Notes: generated by a model not told the origin, from the letters alone. A DNA stretch of 64,000 nt from Synchiropus splendidus (GCF_027744825.2 NC_071334.1:7758437-7822436), one strand, 5' to 3'. Counted from the stretch's first letter, positions 1 through 12,150 are shown. Numbers and translations are program-made.

Positions 1-1599
1 TGTAAGAGTGTGATGGTACACTGATGACTTGGCTGAGATGAGTGAGTGACTCTGGTTTTTATTATTATTATATTATGGCTTTGTGACAGGCAGAAGAAAA
101 GCAGCAACACCTCCTCAACCCAAAGCAGCCAGCCAGCCAGCGTCTGACGCAAGACACTGCCCAACGTCGAACCCCGACGAGCGACATGAAAAGCAGCGCA
201 TGTTTACAATCTGTTCACCACTCACGCACACACGGACACACACTCACAAACATTCAACAAACATTAATTCGAGCTGAATATCCATTTGATTTCTGTCAAA
301 CTATTATTTTTAAATAAATATTTTACTACCATTTTTGCCTGCTGGTGTTCAATCTATATGTCAAAAACACTTGCTGCCCGATAATGGTCTCAAAAGTCCA
401 ATAACTACCGGTAGGTCAGAAAACTTCACCGTTTGTTGGCACCTCCCAGTGGCAGAAGTGCGGAATTACACTTTTGGTGAAAGCGTAAAACTAACAAATA
501 AGTATAAAGGGGGTGGCATGAAATGGAAAACAATATTCTCTAAATGATTAGTGAGGAAAATATGAGGGTGAAAACAGAAGAAAAAAAAGGAAGGACCAGT
601 TTGTATGAACTTACTGATGATACCGGATCAATTGAAACCACGTAAATCCCGATAAGGGTTTGTTTCAAATAAAGGTTCGCATCACGAAGTGAGAAGGCTT
701 GAAAGTCGTGCTGAGCTTTTCTACCCAGAGTGACGTTTCTTTCCCCTTGAGTGCGACTGGAGACTTCCTGTTCTTTTGCTAAAATAAAAATCACTCTCCT
801 TTTAAAGTGTCATTGCAACGGATAATACAATGCACCATCATTTCGATATCATCAGTCAAAATCACACCACAGTTTCGACTTTGTTCCCCTGGTTGAAAAC
901 GTGCTGTCCTTCACTGCGTTTTTCAAAGTTAATAACCAACCAATGACAGTCACAAACTCGAAACTGGCACTTGTTGGCATCATTTCTGTTTTAGTTATTA
1001 CGAGTGAAATGTGCTCAATCCGACAGCAGATGGCAGTGGAATCTGTCACAGTCTCACTCCCGTACCAAACCATCCGAAACAAATGGCTGATCTTAACCAG
1101 GACTCTGGGCCAAACTTCAAGTCAATTGTAATAATGTAGTTATTATAAAGTCTTCATCATTGAAGCCTAACCCTTTGTGGACCGGTCATATGGTCCTAAC
1201 TAAGCAAATTGTCCTCACAAGGAGGTGTATTGCCAAGAAGTGGTCCCGACTAGAATGGATCACACACTCAGCAGCAGCAGCAGCAGCTACTGCCCTTTTT
1301 CCTAGAGTATACCATTCATGACACCTGACTCCCACTGGGAGGCTTCATCCACGAGATTTCAGACGAGGACAACTTAATAAAGCAATAACTTCCCAATGGA
1401 GCATCACCATGATGAGGGACTGCATCTACATCTTCAACCATCTTGAGATGTTACATCAGATTTTTAGTGAGTTAAAAACAGCTCCACATCGATCCGCCTC
1501 GAATGCAAAGAATCTTCACGCACAAATCCAACTACCTGGTCTATCCATGTGTTTTCACCACACATCCATTGTTTTAAAGAAAACCAACACTGTCCAACC
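1..1599. other. No gene recognised
   Basis: I see no convincing exon, RNA gene or known repeat in this AT-rich stretch. Short open frames are scattered on both strands without family resemblance. A short (CAG)6 run lies at 1269-1286. Confidence 0.5.
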
Positions 1600-1671
1600 G
1601 GGGATGTAGCTCAGTGGTAGAGCGCATGCTTAGCATGCATGAGGTCCTGGGATCGATCCCCAGCATCTCCA
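1600..1671 (+). tRNA. tRNA-Ala (AGC)
   Basis: A 72-nt cloverleaf: acceptor stem GGGGATG/CATCTCC with the G3-U70 wobble pair that alanyl-tRNA synthetase reads, D arm GCTC...GAGC, anticodon loop TTAGCAT (AGC), T stem CTGGG/CCCAG. The T loop reads ATCGATC, so position 54 is A instead of the near-universal T. A TTTT run lies 15 nt downstream as a possible Pol III stop. Confidence 0.85.
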
Positions 1672-1740
1672 CAACATGCCTACCATTTTCCATCACTCTC
1701 CTTCATGAACTGAGCAAACTCTGAACAAGATCCCCCTGCT

Positions 1741-1895
1741 TTGTTTCCTGTTGATGATGACTGCCGTACATTGAGGTTCAAGAGGTCAAAGCAGCTATAA
1801 GGAATCTGATTGATGTCATCTATAGGCCCTGAAACTAGCTTCCAAAGGAACTACGTCATGCTGGAAAGTGGCAAGATCAAACTCTCGAGGGTGTA
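1741..1895 (+). repeat. Duplicated tRNA flank, copy 1
   Basis: This block lies just after the tRNA-Ala at 1600. It matches 3547-3713 after the tRNA-Ala at 2947: both start TGTTTCCTG, share a GAGGTTCA-type core and end at GGTGTAC. The local tRNA unit was therefore duplicated in tandem. Confidence 0.6.
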
Positions 1896-2063
1896 CAGCC
1901 GTGGCCAGAGAATTATTGAGGCCAGAGAAGTATTGGTTTTCACGCAGCTTCAGTGTTTTCCTGTAGATCTTTTTGTCAGATGTTACTATGAAATAAAAGT
2001 ATAACTACAAGCAATTAATAAGCGCCAAAGGTTTTTATAGACAATTCCATGAAGTTAGTGAAA

Positions 2064-2440
2064 AGAGTCAATATTTGTTGACCCTTCTATTTGAAGACTT
2101 TTGCAGTTTGTCATGGCCTGCTGTCCACTGACTTATGTGCTGATGGCAGCCCCATCTTGCATCATCAATGCTTGGAGTTTGTCTGAATGTGTTGGTTTTG
2201 TTCCTCCACCCACCTCTTGAGGGTTGACCTGTGGGATTCAGGGATGGGGAGTTTCCTGGACATGGACCCAAAACTTTGATGGTCTATTCCCCGAGCCATG
2301 CTGGAAAAGGCATTGTTAGTCTGCGGGAGAAGTTATTGTGGTACCATTCTTCATCCATGTCTGTGTTCTCAGCCACAGTTGTGAGTCCTTTGGCTGGGAA
2401 GCAACGCCACACATGAATGTTCTCAGGGCACCTTATTCAT
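2064..2440 (-). mobile_element. Tc1/mariner transposase remnant
   Basis: Read on minus, broken frames give the C-terminal part of a Tc1-like transposase (HSDKLQALMMQ, then KVFK followed by GQQIL) with in-frame stops and deletions. On plus, the stretch at 2225-2440 is the matching antisense of the upstream coding part. No intact terminal repeat was found. It is a dead DNA-transposon fragment. Confidence 0.6.
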
Positions 2441-2460
2441 CATTATTCACCTGAACTGAG

Positions 2461-2493
2461 TGGAGACGCTGGGGATCGAACCCAGAACCTCAT
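2461..2493 (-). pseudogene. tRNA-Ala 3'-half remnant
   Basis: Only the T arm and the 3' acceptor strand of a tRNA-Ala remain (TGGAGACGCTGGGGATCGAA on plus), ending in unrelated sequence after CCTCAT. The surrounding block is related to 3860-3940. Confidence 0.65.
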
Positions 2494-2772
2494 TCAACAA
2501 AGAGGGAGAGTGACTGGCAGTCGGTTACATGTACCGAACTGGGGTGGGACTTTCAAGAGTTGACCTTTGATTAATGATACACATGATAAACAATGAAGCA
2601 CTCAGATAAAAAATAAAAATGTATGTACCATACTCTGAAGACCTTTGTCGCAGAGACGTGACACAACACATTGGAAAACAGACTATCCTCTCACCCTAGA
2701 CTGGACTATTGATCATGCTGAACTCACTGAGTCAGCAAAGATGATCAAGTACTTCTTGATGTAGGAGAGAAA

Positions 2773-2844
2773 TGGAGATGCTGGGGATCAAACAGAGGAC
2801 CTCATACATTCGAAGAATGCGCTCTACCACTGAGCTACATCCCC
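2773..2844 (-). tRNA. tRNA-Ala-like body with CGA anticodon (probable pseudogene)
   Basis: The minus strand reads as a 72-nt tRNA with the alanine acceptor stem including G3-U70, but the anticodon arm is CATTC-TTCGAAT-GTATG, giving anticodon CGA, which reads the Ser codon UCG. The T stem is CTCTG against CCCAG with two mismatches, which argues for decay. There is no oligo(T) of four or more just downstream. The 3' flank resembles that of the tRNA at 54131. Confidence 0.55.
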
Positions 2845-2946
2845 TTGTGTGCAGGAAATTGGTCCTTACTGAATGGAAACAATTAATGGATCAACTGACT
2901 TATGTTTGTTTGGGTCAGTGAGGAGAAGAAACACATGGAGTCACGA

Positions 2947-3018
2947 GGGGATGTAGCTCAGTGGTAGAGCGCATGCTTAGCATGCATGAGGTCCTGGGAT
3001 CGATCCCCAGCATCTCCA
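2947..3018 (+). tRNA. tRNA-Ala (AGC)
   Basis: Same sequence type as the gene at 1600: G3-U70, anticodon loop TTAGCAT, T loop ATCGATC (A54). A T7 run begins 3 nt after the gene, a strong Pol III terminator. Confidence 0.88.
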
Positions 3019-3470
3019 CATTTTTTTATGCCAACCATTTGTCCATCCCTTTGTTTCCGGTGCCAGGTCTTAGAGAATCTAACTGTCAACAAAGGTATCA
3101 AAGGTTAAGGAGCACTGTGTCACCGGATGAGTGACTGAGAAGCGAATGAGGAGACGGCAGTTAGCTGTCAGTGATGGCAGTCCACTTTATTCTGACACAT
3201 GAAGAGTAATATTTTACAATATTAATGAAAATATCACAAGTACAGACATGGACAGGAAAACAAAGTTAAATGAAATAAACAAAAACAACATAGTTATTCA
3301 GATCACAGCTATAATCATTATTATTCTTTACTCATGCATTCATGCCGGTAAGTACACAAGATGGCGAATTGTGGCGCGAAAACGGACAGACTCTGAGAGT
3401 CGCATTCAGAGCGACGACGTATATTTGAACATGCGCTCCACATCACTAAGACAGAAAAATGAAATGTGTC

Positions 3471-3473
<3 letters not shown>

Positions 3474-3532
<59 letters not shown>
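3474..3532 (+). repeat. (AC)n microsatellite followed by (TA)n
   Basis: An uninterrupted AC run of about 50 nt passes into a short TA run. It is not attached to a recognisable exon, unlike the CA repeats that follow zinc-finger exon 1 elsewhere in the window. Confidence 0.9.
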
Positions 3533-3534
<2 letters not shown>

Positions 3535-3546
3535 ATTTTCCTGCAT

Positions 3547-3713
3547 TGTTTCCTGTAGATGATATCTGAAGGATATCGAGGTTCAGGAGATCACAGTCGC
3601 TATGAGGAATGTGTCCAATTTAACTTCATCACTGGGTCCACAAACTGACTGAAAAAATAACATACTGGAAAGTGGGCAGATTAAATTCTGGGGAAAGAGG
3701 GTGTACCTCAGTG
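3547..3713 (+). repeat. Duplicated tRNA flank, copy 2
   Basis: Homologous to 1741-1895. The copies have diverged by many substitutions and small indels. Confidence 0.6.
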
Positions 3714-3740
3714 GTTTAACCTGAGCTTTGCATGTATTCC
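3699..3740 (+). pseudogene. Decayed tRNA-Ala fragment
   Basis: GGTGTACCTCAGTGG followed by GCTTTGCATGTAT resembles the D arm and a UGC anticodon arm of the local tRNA-Ala. Several positions are lost and the T arm is absent. Confidence 0.4.
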
Positions 3741-4354
3741 TACAGACAGCTCCAGCATTTCTGTTTCTCCTCATAACAATCTACCTGTGGAGCGTAAGCA
3801 TTGACTACGTTCATTAAGACTTAAGTCTTCAATATATGATCATAATTATACAATATCATTATTGACCTGAACAGAGTGCAAATGTTAAGGACCTCACACA
3901 AGAGGGAGTGAGACAGGGAGCCCGTCACATGTACCTAATTCAGGTGGAGGTTAGAGTTAACTTTTCTCTTAACATTTTTCTTTTCACTTTTTTTTTAACA
4001 TTTCTAATAAAGGGACACAAAATCCTGCTGGAACAACCCTGGAAGTAGGGATGAGAATTGATAAGAGTTTAACATTCAGTTTTCAAAACTGCTCAATGAA
4101 GGAATAAAGGAAGACAGACAAACACTGAGCATCAACTGTATACTGTAGAATAACAATGACCTTAATAAGTGAACGCTGGAGTTGTTTGAGGCCCACAGCC
4201 CAGTGCTCATTGATGGGGTCCCCAAAATGGGAAAAAAGAATAAATAAAGATTTAAACATAAAACAACAACACTTCTTTCTGTACCATTGATATGAGAATG
4301 TCTCGTGACATGAAACATTTTTGTCACATTCCAAATGAACAGTCACATGATTCT

Positions 4355-6002
4355 TCAGGTGATGGTTTGACTTAAGCCCTTTTTAGGTGACAGAAGACTG
4401 TGAATGTGAGTTTTCATGTGTCGTTTCAGGCTCCCTTTCACAGCAAAACATTTACCACACTGGGAGCAGATGAAAGATTTTTCGCCAGTGTGAACTCTCA
4501 CGTGGTCGTTTAGGGTGCTTCTCTGTGAAAAACATTTTCCACACTGGGAGCACATGAAAGGTTTTTCTCCAGTGTGAACTCTCATGTGATCGTTTAGGGA
4601 GCTTTTCTGTGAAAAACCTTTCCCACACTGGGAGCAGCTGACAGGTTTTTCACCAGTGTGAACTCTCATGTGATTATTTAGGGTGCCTTTCTCTGAAAAA
4701 CGTTTTCCGCACTGGGAGCAGATGAAAGGTTTTTGTCCCGTGTGAACTTTCATGTGCCTTTTCAGGGTGACTGACTGAGAAAAATGTTTACCACACAGAG
4801 AGCATTTAAAAGGCTTTTCTCGAGTATGAACTCTCATGTGCTTCATGAGAGTGTCCGCTAGTGTAAAGCATTCTCTACACTCGGAGCAGATAAAAGGTTT
4901 TTCTCCAGTGTGAATTCTCATGTGCCTCTTCAAGGTACCTTTCCGTGAAAAGCATTTTTGACAGTGAGAGCAGATGAAAGGTTTTCCTCCTGAATGAATT
5001 CTCATGTGGTTCCACAGCTTACGTCTTGTTTCAAAACGGTTCCCACAAAGAAAACAAGTCAAATGTCCACTGCAGGACTTCTTGTGTTTTGTCAGTTCAG
5101 TCTTTGACAGGCACATCTTCCCGCATCCAGAGCAGATCAGTGATTTGTGATCACCATTATCAATCTCCTCTCTGACATCAACGTTTGGATTCTCAACAGA
5201 GCTGGAATTCGACTGGGTGTTACAGGTCTCTTTCCAGTCCTCACTGTCATCAGTGTCTGAGTCAGAACACGAGGACCTCTGGTGGTCAGGGTGGAGAGGT
5301 GCATCCAAGTCGCCAGCTGGTTCTGTTCAAAGAAAATTAAAGTATATGAAGAGAGATCATATAGAATCAATGTATATAATATAATTAAAGTGAATTTCGG
5401 ATCACCACTTTAGCGTTCCAATGTATTGATGATGTTGATGACGATTTTTGCATTTAATTTCTCAGACTTTTGAAAAAAATGAGAACAGATCCAAAACAAT
5501 ATTCATACCTGATTTAATGTGTCCCGTGTAGCACCTCCGTTTTGTTCCTTCTGCGGAGGTTCCAGCATTATTCTGTGGCTGGTCCCTCTTGCGTCCCAGT
5601 TCTGTAGTATTCAATGGAGAGGTGAAAATCCACATTCCCCACCGTTTACCTGTCATTATTGTCACAGTTCTGCAGAATTGGCGACAGAACTGGGCTACCG
5701 ATCCTATCCCGTACCAACATTCCGTAGCGACGCAATGATCAAGTGTCAGAGTTGATATGAGTAATTTAACAAAGAGCAGACAGACGTGGAACCAAACAAA
5801 ACCCACTCGCAACAGAACCAAACAGCACAACAAAAACATACTGCGTACCCTGGTCATGAGGCGTTCATGGACTGTGGGAAACACCCATGTCAGTGTGGAG
5901 TATCGCCATATCAAGCCACGCAAAGCCGTTCGGCGGTCCATCAAACTAGCGGGCTTCACGTATGCTTATCTCTAAACAAGCAAGCGCGCGGACAGGATGG
6001 AC

Positions 6003-6040
<38 letters not shown>

Positions 6041-6059
6041 CTGCTCTCTCGGTCTCCAT
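4355..6059 (-). CDS. C2H2 zinc-finger protein A
   Basis: Proposed join on minus: exon 1 at 6059-6041 (METERA), exon 2 at 5601-5509, exon 3 at 5322-4355; 359 aa, all junctions phase 1. Donors GTAC and GTATG and acceptors ACTACAG and GAACAG are visible. The acidic N-terminus ([12 protein letters not shown], about residues 60-70) is followed by VREE where the paralogues have VKEE. Fingers run from about 101 to 343: one C2HC-type and eight canonical C2H2 with TGEKP linkers. Contact residues (-1,2,3,6) are TRKN, RGTR, LDTK, QVTR, EGTN, QSSD, QSTD, VGSR. It is probably a nuclear DNA-binding regulator with unknown target. It is the only minus-strand member of the left cluster, and the 3' acceptor cuts deeper into the exon than in its paralogues, losing the GADGD-type start. 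No KRAB or BTB domain is seen. Confidence 0.85.
6007..6038. repeat. (GT)n at exon 1 donor of gene A
   Basis: On minus the CA repeat begins directly at the exon 1 splice donor (CAG|GTACACAC). The same fusion of donor and microsatellite is seen in most paralogues. Confidence 0.85.
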
Positions 6060-6191
6060 CTCCGTCAGGATTATCTTTCGTTCCGTCTCACGTTTATTTG
6101 ACAGTCAACTGCTGTTTAGAGTCTTTCAAACACCTTCATCCACCAGAAAAGAACAAAGGAACGCGAGACTGCTACCGTGTTCAGAGAGAAG

Positions 6192-6201
6192 AAAATGGCG
6201 G
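6192..6201 (-). promoter_or_regulatory. YY1-like element upstream of gene A
   Basis: AAAATGGCGG on plus (CCGCCATTTT in gene sense) lies about 130 nt upstream of the gene A start codon. It matches the YY1 core and is shared with genes C and G (and H in weaker form) within a conserved context CCATTTTCTTCTCTC. Binding itself is inferred. Confidence 0.5.
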
Positions 6202-6645
6202 AGACTGTTCAGGCGCGGCCGTTTTTCGATGATCATTGACCACAAACTAATGCTTCTCTGATTATAGACGGGTTCGGTGATGAAGAGGACATTCGCACAT
6301 GCGTGGAAGGATCCTGAATTGAAGACGTTCGTGGATACCGCAATCTGAAGAAACAGTTCCTCCTATATGGCTGCCACAAAAAAAAAAAACATTGCACATG
6401 CGCAAATCCACTCTGAAGCCCAGTGCGCTTGCGCATGCCATTCATGCAGTTTCGTCGATCATGTTCCGACACATGCACGTGTTTTCTTCTCCCCTGGTGG
6501 ATAAAAGCGTCCAGGCTGCAGATGTTAAAAAAAATCCTTCAAGCAGTGGCTGATCGCTGCTGCCGACGATCATCTGCTGTATAGTTTTCACTACATATTC
6601 ATTGGTTATAAATAAGAGACGGGACGAAAGAGAGTCCTGCTGGTG

Positions 6646-6664
6646 ATGGAGGCCGAGGAAGCAG
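6646..6664 (+). other. Orphan zinc-finger exon 1 (MEAEEA)
   Basis: The first-exon unit ATGGAGGCCGAGGAAGCAG with donor GTACACAC and the conserved leader (6480-6645, including TATAAA at 6607 and GACGATCATCTGCTG) is intact, but the next plus-strand zinc-finger gene (B) has its own exon 1 at 8326. It could be an alternative first exon of B, since the phases match the exon 3 acceptor at 9504, or the stump of a lost gene. It lies head to head with gene A. Confidence 0.55.
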
Positions 6665-6789
6665 GTACACACACGCACATAGGGACATTGTGAGGTTTCT
6701 CATTGAAGTAACTCTTTCCCCAGCCTCTTACCCTAAACACAACTATCCAAAACAAATGGCTAAACCTAACCAGGACTCCCTGAACCAAA

Positions 6790-7344
6790 CCGGCCTCTGC
6801 ATTGAATGTTCCCCATCCTCCCCTGAGTATCTCTGGAGCATCCTCAAGCAAAAGATCTATGAGGGTGGGAGGCAGTTCACATCCAAACAGCAACTCTGGG
6901 AGGCTGTTCTTACATCCAGCAAAGACATTCAAGCAGAAACTGTCCATAAACTCGCAAGTTCTATGGATGCAAGAATTGTGAAGCTACTATCAAACAAGGG
7001 GTCCTATGTTAACATGTAACTTGACCTGTTAAGATGTTTTGGATTGTAATAGCTTTTTAGTAAACATGACCTTATATTGCTGTAAATTCAACAAATTACT
7101 ATTTTCAGTTCTTTAAAAACTAGAAAATGTCTTGAAACTATGTTGTGCACAATAATTTGGAACAGTGCTTTTTAAGTTTTTTTATTTTCTTTTAAATACT
7201 GTTTTCATTAGGAGTTTTGTTCAATAACATTTGAAATAAATTTCAACAGCTAATGACTTGAAAATTATGTTGATCGTTATTTGCGTCAAGTATTTTGAAA
7301 AATCAAACAAAAACATAATTTGCATAATAATTTGGAACGCAGTG
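6790..7344 (+). mobile_element. Tc1/mariner remnant
   Basis: The frame 6810-7019 gives a transposase C-terminus (YLWSILKQKIYEGG ... SSMDARIVKLLSNKGSYVN). The element ends in TAATTTGGAACGCAGTG followed by TA, which fits a Tc1/mariner terminal repeat and TA target. A second copy of the motif ATAATTTGGAACAGTG lies at about 7152-7167. The 5' part, including most of the catalytic domain, is missing. Confidence 0.65.
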
Positions 7345-7854
7345 TAAAGACAAAGCGGCAACACTATCTGATCAACAGCAAACTTGCATGACTGAGGGGA
7401 CGCGGCTGCTAAAGTGTTGTTTGGCACACAAGACTCCACATTCATCATTTACTGAAGTCAGATGGCTCTCAGAATGACTGGAACTTGCATCATGCACTGA
7501 TGGGAAACGGTGACAAAGGCAACGGTCAAGAGAAAAAATGTCCCACTCAGTTACTCAAGAAAAACCCACACCCAAAGGCGGATCAGCTGACATATAGCCA
7601 TCAACAAAATGCACGACCAACAAAGGATCCATAATTTTGACTCCTACAATCAACATGTAAAAACAAAGATACCTGTAAAAGAAACACAACAAAAGCGCAC
7701 TTTTTCAGTTTCCATGGCAACACCGAATGGTGAAAAGTACAATCACACAAAAAACAATTCAAGGCGCCTGGGTGACAAAAGGGCAATGCGCAGTAGTGGA
7801 GGGTTTACATAGGGGGCTGTACACCTTTCCCTGTTTGGGCAGAGACTATATCAA

Positions 7855-8110
7855 GTGGAGTGGAAATACCAGGTGTTAGCCGTGTTAAATGTCAAGCCCA
7901 TCAGTCTTGCTTCATGCCGAACGTCTCCGCATCGAGCACTAGTGGCCGCTGTTCCCAGTAATCGTTCTCAAACTTACCTTTGACCCCAGTGGAGAAGAAG
8001 AACTGCTGCCGCTCCATATGTACTGACGCGCTGTCTGCTTTAAACCCCAAAATTGAAGTTCGGACTGAGAGTCTTTCATTTATGAAGGGACATTTGGGAT
8101 CGGGATTGTG
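7855..8110 (+). repeat. Shared upstream block of genes B, D, E, F (copy B)
   Basis: Contains CATGC-GAACGTCTCC, ACTAGTGGCCGCTGTTCCCA and the following 100 nt. It recurs upstream of exon 1 in D (from about 16095), E (about 21900) and F (about 25945), always 200-400 nt before the start codon. It marks tandem duplication of gene plus promoter. Confidence 0.7.
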
Positions 8111-8325
8111 CCTTTTGTTTTCTACGATTTGTTTTCTAATGTGAGTGCTAATGTGAGAACACTAAGGCAGCCCCACGTTCGTCTGTTCTCGTCTGGTGGA
8201 TGAAGATGTCTACAGTGTGAAAGATTCTTTCAAGCAGCTACTGTCGACGATCATCTGCTGCCGAGTTTTCACGGCATATTCTTCGGTGATTAACGCGAGA
8301 CGGAACGAATGAGAGCCCTGCTGAG

Positions 8326-10522
8326 ATGGAGGCCGAGAGAGCAGGTACACACACACACACACTTCTCCCTGATGCCCTGTATCTTTGCCATGAAAGGGCA
8401 GCACATGTCCGTGTAGTTAGTTATTATTTCCGTCTTTCCACATCATAGAAAAGGCTTAGTTACTGTGGAGATGAGGGGCGCGGCTGCTACTGATACAACT
8501 ACTACAACTACTACTACTGCATGCTCCGACGTCATTCATAAAATTCCGATCCTATCGCTGTGACGTTGCTATTAATACATTAGGTTTTTTTTTTGTTTTT
8601 TTTTGTTTTTTTAATAATTGGTGGTGAAATGTCAACTAAAAGCAGACTTTCGTCAAACACATCAGAATCAGAAACAGCTTTAACTGCCAAGCATATTAGT
8701 TAAGATGACCCTATAGGAATTTGCATACAGAAATTGTTTTCTTTCCTGCGCTCCGGACGCTTCTTCTTCAGAATAGTCCGTTCCAGAACTGCAGCTACCC
8801 ATCATTTTAGGATTCATCTGTTAAAATAAATAAACTCAATAATTTCCAACTTGAATATCAAAGTTGCAAGTAAGATCAATCGCACAACACAATGAATCCA
8901 TAGCAAAAAATAGTTGTCAACACCTTTTAAAATCCTTTTTTGTCCTTTGAATTTTGCAATACAGCCACTGTGCATGAGCAATTGAAGCGGATTCCAAAGC
9001 ATCTCAGTTAGATAGCTAGTAAAACAAGTCCTGCAAAACTCTGTCTATGTACCTGGTTGCAGGTTCGGGGTATACCTGAGTGCTCTTCTGAATACGTCAC
9101 GTCTCACACTAATGGAAACGGAATTCAAATGGGTGGCGAGCACATACTTGCAGTGCTTCCCAGATATTTTTCTGTTGCGCTGTACTCGTGCAGCACCATC
9201 AGAGATGCAGCTGCATAAGACTCTATGCATCATTTTATCTCATCTTCATCGTCACCTGACATCTGTATCTCCTGTAATGACAAGGTATTGACAGTCATAA
9301 CAGAAAATCCACACAATTTATCCCCCAAGCTTTATTGCCGGCTGCTTCTGTATTTGTAGAGATTAAATGAAGAAGAAGAATGACAATCTTTTATGATACA
9401 TTTTGAATTAACTGTGCTAAATCAACAGTTCCTGTTATTTATTTTTTCTTTTTCTCAATTTGTGTCATCACTTTAATCAAGTGTTTTAATTCACTTATAA
9501 CAGGCGCAGTGGGAGATGGCTTCACTGAGACAGAACCAGCCGGTATCTCTCTCCTCTCTCACCAGAGGTCACTGTCTACTGAATCTGACACCGATGACAA
9601 TGAAGACTGGAGAGAGACCAGTAACACTCGGTCTGATTCCAACTCTGTTGAGAGTCCAAGTGTTCATGTTAAAGAGGAGACACATGATGCTGATCACAAA
9701 TCGCTCTCTAGATGTGGGAAGAAACGCTTCTCAAAGGCTGAACTAATTCAACACCTGAATTCCTGCTGCCGTGGACTTTTGACTTGTTCGCTTTGTGGGA
9801 ACCATTTTGAGGATAGAGAAAAACTGAGGAACCACATGAGAATTCACTCTGGCCAAAGTGTGAATTGCTCCCTGTGTGGAAAATCTTTTTCACAGAAAGA
9901 TAACCTGAAGAGGCATATGAGAATTCACACTGGAGAAAAACCTTTCCCCTGTTCCCATTGTGGAAAATGTTTTTCACAGAAAGGTGACATGAAGAAGCAC
10001 ATGAAAATTCACACTGGAGAAAAACCTTTCATATGTTCTCAGTGTGAAAAGTGTTTCTCTGAGAGGGGTGACCTCAAGAAGCACATGAGAGTTCACACAG
10101 AGGAAAAGCCTTTCATCTGCTCTGAGTGTGGAAGAGGTTTTGCACAGATTGGCGTCCTGAATACTCACATGAGAATTCATACTGGAGAAAAACCTTTCCT
10201 CTGTTCTGAGTGTGGTAGATGTTTTTCATATAAAAGTGAAATGAATGATCACAAGAGAAGTCACACTGGGGAAAAACCGTTCAACTGCTCCCAGTGTGGA
10301 AAACATTTTTCACGGAAAGATACCTTAAGGAAACACTCCAGAATTCACACTGGAGAAAAACCATATGTCTGCTCCCAATGTGGAAAATGTTTTACACAGA
10401 AATGCACCCTCTTTGATCACATGAGAATTCACACTGGTGAATCACCTTCCGTCTGCCCTCAGTGTGGAAAATCATTTGCTTTAAAACGGAAGCTGAATGC
10501 ACACATGAAATCTCATTTATGA
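8326..10522 (+). CDS. C2H2 zinc-finger protein B
   Basis: Proposed join: exon 1 at 8326-8344 (MEAERA, donor GTACAC) and exon 3 at 9504-10522 (acceptor AACAG); 345 aa. The phases fit directly, and no exon 2 like that of genes A, D, E and F is seen in the intron. Acidic start with SDTDDNEDWRET, SUMO-like VKEE, then fingers to residue 345. The first C2HC-type finger has lost its first Cys through a 6-nt deletion; nine canonical fingers follow with contact residues DEKN, QDNR, QGDK, EGDK, QGVT, YSED, RDTK, QCTD, LRKA. An AATAAA at 10828 lies 306 nt after the stop. Probably a nuclear DNA-binding protein of unknown target. The 1.2-kb intron shows nothing else I recognise apart from a T-rich run near 8590. 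Confidence 0.85.
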
Positions 10523-10849
10523 TAATCTTTGTGTCTTGTGTCACTTAAAAAATAATTGAAGTTAAACCACCTCCAAGAGAATCATCTGAGTGTGTCAAAT
10601 ATGGCATACTGTGTTACTGCACTGACAAACAGGATTATTCTGACCAAGGAGAAGCACATTCCTGGATCATGTTGAATATTTCCACTAGGACGACACTGAT
10701 CAATATTTCTTTTGTCCGACACTGATGACCCATTACAACTGGATGATACCGATTTTTCCTGTTTGTTTCCTAGCAACTGAAATGCTCACAAAATAACCTT
10801 TTGTAAATAATTTACACAAACCTATTGAATAAAAACAATTAACGAAAAT

Positions 10850-12150
10850 AAATATTACTCAGTACATTAACAACAGATGGACACTCCTTCAATAGTGACT
10901 GAAACATGTTGTTTAATGCACCAAACATTCGGTAGTGACAAAAGGTAACATTGGCACACATAAGGAAAAAAAGCTTCCATCCAATTCAAATGTGGTGTTT
11001 TTCATATGAAACGTAACTACTATGACATACACAGTTCTGTGAAAGCCAGCGGAAGCGTATAAGAAGAGACTCACCCACACCACTTCCTGGATCCATTTGT
11101 AAACAAACCACCCTCCGTGACCGAGCAACACCTCCCAGCAAAGAACATTGTTATTCCTGTGTTTTGTATCTGGATGTTGCTGAATATGTTGGTTTGGAGA
11201 GTGACGACTTTTAGTGCTCAGCTCGTTTCCTTTGAAAGAGGAGAGTTTCCATTGCTATGAGAAAGATTGTGTTCTTGTCACCAGACATTCTTGTGCTACT
11301 GCTGCAGAATCATGTGTTGTTTTCAATGTCTGTGGGACTAATGAAGGACATCTAATCTAAAATTGTCTTTAATTCCTCTGCAGGGCACATCCAGGAGCCC
11401 TAGGCTGGTGGCCTCTCACAACTTTATTGTTCGCTTTGTAACATCATGCTAATACCAACATAAATACAGTTGGTTCTCGGTCACCTCTCAGTCTTCCTTT
11501 ATTCCCAGTGAGCAGCATTGAAAATTGAAAGTGTAAAAAGGTACCTTTATTAGGTCTGTTTCGTATTTACTTTCTCTGCCTTCTCTGAGACGAACCAAAA
11601 GCTAATCCTGAAGGAAATAACAGACCAAGACAGCAGGTTCACTCATTCAACAATGGCGGTTTTCACTGCCGGCTTGGCTCCACCCTTGTTGGGTCAGCGG
11701 AGTCACAAAAGTAACAAATGTAAAGTTCTGTGGGGATGTGATGCTACATGTTTGCATCAACCTACCACGTGTGTAATATGTGTTCAGACAATTAATATGG
11801 TATGCAGTTTTTATGTGCAGCAAGGATGGCTATCACCCAGTCTGATCTAGCAGGGACCCTTCACCTGCAAAGAGACCTGTTGTAACCATTCTGGTGCATA
11901 ATATCACCCACCTGGACAATGTGTTTATTACGTGTCAATGCATCCTCAACTACCAATGCTGCCCTGCTGTGCAGAGATGTTAAGCTTTTTGCAACTGCCA
12001 CCAAATATGGAAGGCTCCCCTCGCTCCAGAAATTAAAATAGAATTAAAAGTACAAGATCAAGGTTTTGAGTTACTCTTAATATAATGGAATCATGATTGG
12101 AATTTTGGTTGGGAAGGATGTAACCGTAAAAATAAAATTGCACTCATAAA
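10850..12150. other. No gene; gene B 3' flank
   Basis: No exon seen. The stretch 11270-11530 is distantly related to 35480-35710 after gene G (both contain TTTATTCCCA before an A-rich part), so genes B and G share part of their 3' flanks. The rest is unremarkable. Confidence 0.45.

Noticed and set aside
9708..10180. Open frames antisense to the finger exons (also in genes D and F)
   Set aside because: They mirror the repeated finger sequence on the other strand and have no start, domain or context of their own.
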